DNA from: JAFMIX01 sp031371425
Lineage (GTDB): Bacteria > Verrucomicrobiota > Verrucomicrobiia > Limisphaerales > JAFMIX01
Length of the DNA stretch: 13,221 nt
NCBI GenBank assembly: GCA_031371425.1
Contig: JANMJO010000078.1
Location: 1-13,221 of the forward strand
Reading direction: 5' to 3'
This document shows, one piece after another, positions 7,728 through 12,978 of this stretch; position 1 is the first letter of the stretch, and each line of letters starts with the position of its first letter. A model generated the notes under the pieces. The model ran no database searches. It saw only the letters and a list, made by a program, of their open reading frames with translations, and was not told the DNA's origin. The position numbers and the translations under genes are program-made.

Positions 7728-9527
7728 ATGAAATTCCGCTGGTCAGTCGCCCCGCCTCAACCGCTCCTCGCGGAATCCCTCGCCGCCACGCTCAAACTCT
7801 CTTCGCTCCTCACCCAATGCATTCTCAACCGCGGCATCAGCGAAGCCGCCGCCGTTGAAAACTTTCTCGGCCCGCGCCTAAAAAACCTCGCCGACCCCTT
7901 CCTGCTGCCGAACATGGAAGCCGCCGTCGAGCGTCTGTTGCTTGCGCGTGAAAAAAACGAGCCGCTCGTCATCTTCGGCGACTACGACGTGGACGGTGTC
8001 ACCTCCACCGCGCTGCTCGTCGAAGTCCTCCGCGCCCTCGGCTGGACGGCGAATTATTATTTGCCGCACCGCATGGATGAAGGCTACGGCTTGAGTCAGG
8101 ATGGCGTGGAAAATTGCCTCAAGAAATATCCGACCACGCTGCTCCTCGCCGTGGATTGCGGCTCAACCGCCGTGGCCTCCATCGCCTGGCTGCGCGAACG
8201 CGGCGTGGACGTCATCGTCCTCGATCACCATCAAGTCTCCTCGCCCGCGCCCGCTGCAGTCGCGCTCGTGAATCCGCAGCTTCAAAGTAGGGCAGGCGTC
8301 TCGCCTGCCCACGGCGGCGAAGCCGACGCACCGCTCGCGCTTGCGCGCTCGTTGGACAGGCGAGACGCCTGTCCTACATTCACCGAACTCTGCTCCGCCG
8401 GACTCGCTTTCAAACTCGCCCACGCGCTTGTGAAACGCGGACGCGCTACCGGCTTGCCCGGCGCAGCCGACTACGATCTGCGCCCGTTGCTCGACCTCGT
8501 CGCGCTCGGCACGATTGCCGACCTCGTGCCGCTCATCGGCGAGAACCGCATCTTCGTCACCGCCGGCTTGGAGCGGCTGAACACGACCAAGCGCCCCGGC
8601 CTCATCGCATTAAAAACCGTCGCGCAGTCGCCGGAAAAACTCGGCGTCACCGATGTCGGTTTCCAACTCGCACCGCGTCTGAACGCCGCCGGACGTTTGG
8701 AGAATGCTGAAGAAGCCTTGCACCTCGTCCTTGCGACCGATTTGGAAACCGCCACGCCGCTCGCGCAAAAACTCGATGCCCACAACCGCGCCCGCCAGAA
8801 GATCGAGCGCGGCATCAGCGATGAAGTCATCGGCGCGGTGCGGGCGCGGTTCAATCCGCAGACCGACTTCGTCATCGTCGAGGGGCAATTACTCTGGCAC
8901 ATCGGCGTCGTGGGCATCGTCGCGTCGCGCGTGCTCCAGCAATTTTACCGGCCCACGTTCATCATCGGCGGCGAGGGCGTGGCGTGGCGCGGTTCGGGCC
9001 GCAGCATCGCGGGCTTCGACCTCGCCGCCGCGCTGCGCGAGTGCGGCGACCTGCTCCTCAAACACGGCGGCCACGCGATGGCGGCGGGCGTGACGATTGC
9101 GCCGGAAAACCTGGACGCCTTCCGCGCACGGCTCAACGAAATTGCCAAGCGCAGCCTGAAGCCGGAAGATTTGCAAGCGCCGCTGCGGCTCGATGCGGAG
9201 GTGGAGTTGAAGGAGATTTCGCTGGAGACGCTCGCCGAACTGGAGCAGCTCAAGCCGACGGGGCAGGCGAATCCGCCGGTGCAATTCTTCGCGCGGCGGC
9301 TCACTCACGCGCGCCCGCTCCAGCGCATGGGCGCGGAAAAGCAGCACATCAAACTGTGGGTGACCGACGGCATCGTGACGCATGAAGCGGTTTGGTGGGG
9401 CGCCGGCAAGGAGTCATTGCCCGAGGGTGAATTCGACCTCGCCTTCGCGCCGGGCATCAACGAATACAACGGCAAACGCGCCGTGCAATTGAAGGTGCTG
9501 GACTGGCGGCAATCGGTTGAAGGTTGA
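7728..9527 (+). CDS. recJ: Single-stranded-DNA-specific exonuclease RecJ with an in-frame insertion
   Basis: A 599-residue DHH-family 5'-3' ssDNA exonuclease used in recombination and mismatch repair. Metal-binding motifs are intact: FGDYDVDGV with Asp85, Asp87 and Asp89; AVDCGS with Asp143; LDHHQ with Asp166-His168; and LDLVALGTIADLVPL with Asp256. The DHHA1 domain has GSGRSIAGFDLAAAL (422-436) and KHGGHAMAAG (445-454). A C-terminal OB-fold region follows, with LKPTGQANPP (508-517). Residues 187-217 (SRAGVSPAHG... to RDACPT) are not part of the family; they are encoded by the palindromic element at 8287-8377, between VNPQLQ and FTELCSAG. Both flanks align naturally with RecJ, so the protein is probably functional with an extra loop. 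The ATG at 7728 is chosen over the GTG at 7719, which lies inside the upstream repeat. The 3' end runs into a tandem GGTTGAA repeat that contributes the last codons and the stop. Confidence 0.95.
   Translation: MKFRWSVAPPQPLLAESLAATLKLSSLLTQCILNRGISEAAAVENFLGPRLKNLADPFLLPNMEAAVERLLLAREKNEPLVIFGDYDVDGVTSTALLVEVLRALGWTANYYLPHRMDEGYGLSQDGVENCLKKYPTTLLLAVDCGSTAVASIAWLRERGVDVIVLDHHQVSSPAPAAVALVNPQLQSRAGVSPAHGGEADAPLALARSLDRRDACPTFTELCSAGLAFKLAHALVKRGRATGLPGAADYDLRPLLDLVALGTIADLVPLIGENRIFVTAGLERLNTTKRPGLIALKTVAQSPEKLGVTDVGFQLAPRLNAAGRLENAEEALHLVLATDLETATPLAQKLDAHNRARQKIERGISDEVIGAVRARFNPQTDFVIVEGQLLWHIGVVGIVASRVLQQFYRPTFIIGGEGVAWRGSGRSIAGFDLAAALRECGDLLLKHGGHAMAAGVTIAPENLDAFRARLNEIAKRSLKPEDLQAPLRLDAEVELKEISLETLAELEQLKPTGQANPPVQFFARRLTHARPLQRMGAEKQHIKLWVTDGIVTHEAVWWGAGKESLPEGEFDLAFAPGINEYNGKRAVQLKVLDWRQSVEG
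8287..8377. repeat. Palindromic element inserted in frame within recJ
   Basis: The 24-nt ends 8287-8310 and 8354-8377 are inverted copies with two mismatches, both beginning GTAGG when read inward. Each end is also a hairpin in its own right, with 9-bp stems: 8290-8298 with 8302-8310, and 8354-8362 with 8366-8374. The 43-nt centre has two more hairpins, CGGC/GCCG (8315-8325) and CGCGC/GCGCG (8336-8347). Four of the six reading frames are fully open and the other two are blocked only by a TAG at the very end. It is translated as part of RecJ residues 187-217. It carries no protein-coding gene of its own. Confidence 0.9.
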
Positions 9528-9535
9528 AGGTTGAA
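9515..9535 (+). repeat. Tandem heptamer GGTTGAA x3 at the recJ stop
   Basis: Three exact, contiguous copies of GGTTGAA. The recJ stop (9525-9527) lies inside the second copy, so the repeat defines the RecJ C-terminus (VEG). No inverted partner (TTCAACC) is present nearby, so it is not a hairpin. Confidence 0.85.
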
Positions 9536-9549
9536 AGTCACAGGTCAGT

Positions 9550-9666
9550 GGGCGCATCCGGATACTGCCTCCGTTTGGAGTTCCGCCTTCAGGCGGTTCG
9601 GTGTGTTCACCCATCCGGGCCGCATAAATGCGGAACTCCAAACGGAGGCAGTATCCAGATGCGCCC
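9550..9666. mobile_element. 117-bp MITE-like palindromic element with CAGT on both sides
   Basis: The terminal inverted repeats 9550-9586 and 9630-9666 are 37 nt long with a single mismatch, and begin GGGCGCATC when read inward. The 4-mer CAGT lies immediately outside both ends (9546-9549 and 9667-9670), as a target-site duplication would. The element could fold as a cloverleaf: outer stem 9550-9582 with 9634-9666, then three small hairpins, CCGCCT/AGGCGG (9583-9596), GGTG/CACC (9600-9611) and CCGCAT/ATGCGG (9620-9633). It has no transposase gene, so any mobility would need an enzyme from elsewhere. Mobility is inferred; the structure is seen. Confidence 0.75.
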
Positions 9667-9694
9667 CAGTTCCGGCGACTGTGCGCTTGCGTCG

Positions 9695-9713
9695 GCAACT
9701 TGCAACTTGCAAC
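9695..9713 (+). repeat. Tandem heptamer GCAACTT x2.7 upstream of ispD
   Basis: Two full copies (9695-9701 and 9702-9708) and five bases of a third lie just before the ispD ATG at 9723. This is the third period-7 tandem repeat in the window, with a different unit from the other two. It occupies the region where a ribosome site would be expected. Confidence 0.7.
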
Positions 9714-9722
9714 ATTTAACTC

Positions 9723-10412
9723 ATGAACAGCGCCATCATCGTCGCCGCCGGCAAGGGCACTCGCATGGGCGCGAACGTGGACAAGCTCTGGCTGGAAGTC
9801 GCCGGGCGGCCGGTCATCGCGCACACCTGGCAGCGGTTCAATGACGCCAAGTGCGTGGATGAAATCATCCTCGTCGTCCGCGACGGGATGCAGTCCGCCT
9901 TCACGGAACTTGCGGCGCGATTCAATTTCAAGAAACCATTTCGCCTCGTCGCGGGCGGCGCGGAGCGGCAGGACTCGGTGTGGAACGGGCTGGAGGCGTT
10001 GTCGCCACAGACGGCAATCGTCGCCATCCAAGACGCCGCTCGGCCTTGCGCGAGCGAGGAACTCATTGCGGCGACCATTGCGGCGGCGCGCGAGACCGGC
10101 GCGGCGGTGGCGGCGCAGCCGGTGACAGACACGATCAAGGAATCGGACGATGGCAAATTGATTTCCCGCACGCTCGACCGCTCGAAATTGTGGGCGGTGC
10201 AGACGCCGCAGACGTTCCGCGTGGCGGTCATCCGCAACGCCATCGCCTCGGCGCGGCGGGAGAATCTGGTTCTCACTGACGACACGGCGGCGTGCGACCT
10301 CATCGGCCAGCCGGTGCGGTTGGTTGCGTGGCCTGTGCCGAATCCCAAGGTGACGAGGCCCGAGGATTTGGATTATGTGAATTTGCTCCTGCGCGGCGGC
10401 AAGGCTGTGTAG
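9723..10412 (+). CDS. ispD: 2-C-methyl-D-erythritol 4-phosphate cytidylyltransferase
   Basis: A 229-residue enzyme of normal family length that joins CTP and methylerythritol phosphate to give CDP-methylerythritol in the non-mevalonate isoprenoid pathway. The N-terminal nucleotide-binding loop AAGKGTRMGANVDK has Arg14 and Lys21, the positions of the catalytic Arg and Lys in IspD. Further signatures are GGAERQDSVWNGL (78-90), IQDAARPCAS (102-111), PVTDTIK (133-139), LWAVQTPQTF (156-165) and LTDDTAACD (184-192). No ispF is adjacent or fused, although that pairing is common. ATG at 9723 without Shine-Dalgarno. The stop codon TAG (10410-10412) lies inside the left terminus (TGTAGC) of the next palindromic element, so that element appears to supply the stop. 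Related glycosyl-nucleotidyltransferases share the first motif, but the later ones fit IspD. Confidence 0.94.
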   Translation: MNSAIIVAAGKGTRMGANVDKLWLEVAGRPVIAHTWQRFNDAKCVDEIILVVRDGMQSAFTELAARFNFKKPFRLVAGGAERQDSVWNGLEALSPQTAIVAIQDAARPCASEELIAATIAAARETGAAVAAQPVTDTIKESDDGKLISRTLDRSKLWAVQTPQTFRVAVIRNAIASARRENLVLTDDTAACDLIGQPVRLVAWPVPNPKVTRPEDLDYVNLLLRGGKAV

Positions 10413-10462
10413 CAGCGCTGGTCACAGCGCGGACGCCCCGCGTTTTTACAAACGCGGCTACA
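10408..10462. repeat. Palindromic element with TGTAGC/GCTACA ends, after ispD
   Basis: A short outer stem, TGTAGC (10408-10413) with GCTACA (10457-10462), encloses two hairpins. These are GCGCTG/CAGCGC (10415-10420 with 10425-10430, loop GTCA) and CCGCGTTT/AAACGCGG (10438-10445 with 10450-10457, loop TTAC). The ispD stop lies within the left end. The ends match those of the element at 11853-11946, and the recJ element has similar GTAGG/CCTAC ends, while the insides differ. Confidence 0.8.
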
Positions 10463-10466
10463 TCAC

Positions 10467-10495
10467 TTGCAAAGCAGCTGAACCGCATTTATCGT
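10467..10495 (+). promoter_or_regulatory. Candidate sigma70-type promoter for ctpA
   Basis: TTGCAA (10467-10472) and TATCGT (10490-10495) are 17 nt apart, each 4 of 6 to consensus, with a predicted start about 10 nt before the ctpA ATG. It directly follows a double hairpin that could end upstream transcripts. Weak on sequence alone. Confidence 0.25.
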
Positions 10496-10511
10496 TTGCC
10501 CCGCTGAACTT

Positions 10512-11852
10512 ATGAAACGTCGTCTTGTCTATGGGCTGCTGGTGATCGCGCTGGGCTGCAATCTCATCGCGGGCGCGAAGGTCTATCATGCCGTCACAAA
10601 AAATTCTCCCAAGGACAACGCCGGGCCGAGCCTCGACCTCTTTTCCACCGTGCTCGACCGCGTCCGTAGCGATTACGTGGACGGCTCGAACCTCACCAGC
10701 AAGGAGCTCGTTTATAGCGCGCTCAAGGGCATGGTCAACACGCTCGACCCGCACAGCGAATTTCTTGAGCCGGAAAAATTCAAGCAGCTTCAGGACGATA
10801 CGCAGGGCGCGTTCGGCGGCCTCGGCATCATCATCGCGCTGAGGGACAAATTCATCACCGTCGTCGCGCCGATTGAGGATTCGCCAGGGTTCAAGGCGGG
10901 CGTCCTCACCGGCGACCGCATCCTGAAGATCGCCGGCAAGAGCGCGGAGAAGTTGAGCTTGGACGACGCCGTGAAAACCCTGCGAGGCGAGCCCGGCACG
11001 GAGATCGCCGTCACCTTCTTCCGGCCCACGACCGGCGCGACGCTCGACCTGAAATTAAAGCGCGCCGTCATCAACATTGACATGGTCAAGGACGTGAACA
11101 GCAGGAAGGAATTCCCCATCGGCGCGGACCAGATCGGCTACGTGCGGCTCATTCAGTTCAGCGAGAAAACCGCCGATGAATTGGAGGTCGCATTGAACAA
11201 GCTGAACGCGCAGGGCATGAAAGCGCTCGTCCTCGACCTGCGCTGGAATCCCGGCGGCCTGCTCGACCAAGCCGTGGAAGTCTGCCAGAAATTCCTGCCG
11301 CGCGGCAGACTCGTCGTCACCACCGAGGGCCGCAACCCGCTCAACAACTCCATCCACCGCGCGATGGGCAGTGGCGATGAACTCATCGCCAAAGACGGCT
11401 CGCCGCTGCCGATGGTCGTGCTCGTGAACCTCGGCAGCGCCAGCGCCGCCGAGATCGTGGCCGGCTGCCTGCAGGATTCGCGGCGCGAGACCGTCGTGCT
11501 CGGCGAACAAACTTTCGGCAAAGGCTCGGTGCAGACCATCCTGCCGAACTCGGATGGCTCCGCGCTCAAGCTCACCATGGCCAAGTATTACACGCCCAGC
11601 CACAAGGTTATTCACGAACACGGCATCACGCCGGACATCCTCGTGCCGCTCACCGACGAGCAGGAGCGCGATGTGATTCTGCGGCGCACGCCGGGCGGCG
11701 TTGAATCGCTCGAGGAGAAAGACCGCGAGCGCGTCCGCAAATCCCGCGACCCCCAGCTCGACCGCGCCATGGACTTGCTCAAGGGCATGATGCTCTACGC
11801 GCAGCTCCAGCCGATGGAAAAAGTCCCGGCCAAAATCGCGGCCAAAAACTGA
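10512..11852 (+). CDS. ctpA: C-terminal processing protease, peptidase family S41 (CtpA type)
   Basis: A 446-residue S41A protease that cleaves periplasmic or envelope proteins near their C-termini. A hydrophobic N-terminal stretch (about 5-25, after MKRR) is a signal peptide or anchor. A region typical of the family (DPHSEFLEPEKF, 79-90) precedes a PDZ domain (about 100-185; FGGLGIII, AGVLTGDRIL, LRGEPGTEIAV). The catalytic core contains IGYVRLIQFSE (208-218) and LVLDLRWNPGG (239-249). The Ser-Lys dyad is visible: Ser311 in GSASAAE and Lys337 in FGKGSVQ. Spacing is 26 residues, one more than in E. coli Tsp. After the core comes a conserved YYTPSHKVIHEHGITPDI segment, then a charged tail rich in Glu/Arg. 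ATG at 10512, no Shine-Dalgarno. It is flanked on both sides by TGTAGC-ended palindromes, so it may form its own transcription unit. Substrate cannot be told. Confidence 0.93.
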   Translation: MKRRLVYGLLVIALGCNLIAGAKVYHAVTKNSPKDNAGPSLDLFSTVLDRVRSDYVDGSNLTSKELVYSALKGMVNTLDPHSEFLEPEKFKQLQDDTQGAFGGLGIIIALRDKFITVVAPIEDSPGFKAGVLTGDRILKIAGKSAEKLSLDDAVKTLRGEPGTEIAVTFFRPTTGATLDLKLKRAVINIDMVKDVNSRKEFPIGADQIGYVRLIQFSEKTADELEVALNKLNAQGMKALVLDLRWNPGGLLDQAVEVCQKFLPRGRLVVTTEGRNPLNNSIHRAMGSGDELIAKDGSPLPMVVLVNLGSASAAEIVAGCLQDSRRETVVLGEQTFGKGSVQTILPNSDGSALKLTMAKYYTPSHKVIHEHGITPDILVPLTDEQERDVILRRTPGGVESLEEKDRERVRKSRDPQLDRAMDLLKGMMLYAQLQPMEKVPAKIAAKN

Positions 11853-11946
11853 TGTAGCAGCCGACGTGAGGAGGCTCTAACTTGAACGGCAGATTGCCTA
11901 CAGCCGCCAGCCAAAACATTTGAGCCTCCTTACGTCGGCTGCTACA
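11853..11946. repeat. Palindromic element with TGTAGC/GCTACA ends, between ctpA and tsaD
   Basis: Inverted arms 11853-11880 and 11919-11946 match at 26 of 28 positions. A 38-nt centre contains a GGCA/TGCC hairpin (11888-11898). The element begins on the base after the ctpA stop and ends 6 nt before the tsaD ATG. Its first nine bases, TGTAGCAGC, are the same as those of the element after ispD. It may work as a terminator for ctpA or as a structure over the tsaD start. Confidence 0.85.
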
Positions 11947-11952
11947 AAATTT

Positions 11953-12978
11953 ATGACCCTCCTCGCCCTCGAAACTTCCTGTGATGAAACCAGCGCCGCT
12001 GTCGTGCGCGATGGCGCGGTGCTGGCAAACATCGTCGCCTCGCAGATTGCGCTGCACGCCGAATACGGCGGCGTCGTCCCCGAACTCGCCGCTCGCGAGC
12101 ACTTGAAGAACCTGATCCCCGTCGTCACCGCCGCGCTCGCCGAGGCGGGCGTGAGCATGGGGCAGTTGGATGCCGTGGCCGCCACGCAAGGGCCGGGGTT
12201 GCCGGGCGCGCTGATGATCGGCCTCAAGGCCGCGCAGGCGATGGCGTTCGTGCTGGGCAAGCCGTTCTTCGGCGTGCATCACCACGAGGCGCATCTGTAT
12301 TCACCGTGGATTTCCGGCACGCCACCACGCGCGGACTTCGGAAATTTTCAGCCGAACGTCTCGCTCATCGTCAGCGGCGGCCACACGATGCTCGTGCTGG
12401 TGGAAGCGGAGTTGAAACATCGCGTGCTCGGCGAGACGGTGGACGATGCGGCGGGCGAATGCTTCGACAAGACCGGCAAGCTCATCGGCCTGCCGTATCC
12501 CGCCGGGCCGGTGATTGACCGGCTGGCGGAGCAGGGGAATCCCAAGGCGTATGATTTCCCGCGCCCGCTACTGCACGACGCGAACGACGACTTCAGCTTC
12601 AGCGGTCTAAAAACTTCCGTGCGCTATTTCGTGCGCGACAATCCGGGCATCCTCGACGACAACCAGAAAATCTGCGACCTCTGCGCCAGCGTGCAGGCGG
12701 CCATCGTGGAAGTGCTGGTGGCGAAAACCATCCGCGCCGCGAAGCGCAACGGCGTCCATTGCGTGACCGCGTCCGGCGGCGTGATCTGCAACCGAGCGCT
12801 GCGTTCGCAACTCGCCGCCGCCTGCACCAAGGCGCGGCTGACACTGCGGCTGGCGGAAAATAAGTTCAGCACGGACAACGCGGCGATGATCGGGATTCTG
12901 GCCGAACGGAAACTGCTGGCCGGGAAGCCACCGACTTCGCTCGAAGCCGAGATTGCGCTGAACTGGGCGCTGGGCTGA
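11953..12978 (+). CDS. tsaD: tRNA N6-adenosine threonylcarbamoyltransferase TsaD
   Basis: A 341-residue Kae1/TsaD protein, of normal length. It moves the threonylcarbamoyl group from TC-AMP to A37 of tRNAs that read ANN codons, working with TsaB and TsaE; neither partner is in the window. Signatures are LALETSCDETSAAVV (4-18), the metal-binding HHEAH at 110-114 (His110 and His114), SGGHTMLVLVE (141-151), DDAAGECFDKTGKLIGLPYPAGP (164-186), FSFSGLKTSV (214-223), ASGGVICNRALR (273-284) and FSTDNAAMIG (305-314), where Asp308 is the third metal ligand. The ATG at 11953 is chosen because it gives the standard MTLLALETSCDETS start; the in-frame TTG at 11920 lies in the arm of the upstream palindrome. 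There is no Shine-Dalgarno. It ends one base before the convergent gene on the other strand. Confidence 0.96.
   Translation: MTLLALETSCDETSAAVVRDGAVLANIVASQIALHAEYGGVVPELAAREHLKNLIPVVTAALAEAGVSMGQLDAVAATQGPGLPGALMIGLKAAQAMAFVLGKPFFGVHHHEAHLYSPWISGTPPRADFGNFQPNVSLIVSGGHTMLVLVEAELKHRVLGETVDDAAGECFDKTGKLIGLPYPAGPVIDRLAEQGNPKAYDFPRPLLHDANDDFSFSGLKTSVRYFVRDNPGILDDNQKICDLCASVQAAIVEVLVAKTIRAAKRNGVHCVTASGGVICNRALRSQLAAACTKARLTLRLAENKFSTDNAAMIGILAERKLLAGKPPTSLEAEIALNWALG

Noticed and set aside
8281..8382. TTCA target-site duplication around the recJ element
   Set aside because: TTCA occurs at 8281-8284 and 8379-8382 but not flush with either end, and the implied net insertion would not be a multiple of three.
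9524..9844. 106-codon frame across the MITE-like element
   Set aside because: It runs through repeat DNA and then out of phase through ispD; no independent sign of coding.
1154..11946. CRISPR array
   Set aside because: No set of identical direct repeats with regular unique spacers exists; the repeats here are inverted or very short tandem units, and no cas gene is present.
11920..11948. Promoter for tsaD from TTGAGC (11920) and TACAAA (11943), 17 nt apart
   Set aside because: Both boxes are poor matches and the predicted start would fall at or past the ATG, so it would not make a usable message without special pleading.
11920..11952. TTG start for tsaD adding eleven residues
   Set aside because: It lies inside the palindrome arm; the ATG at 11953 gives the standard TsaD N-terminus.
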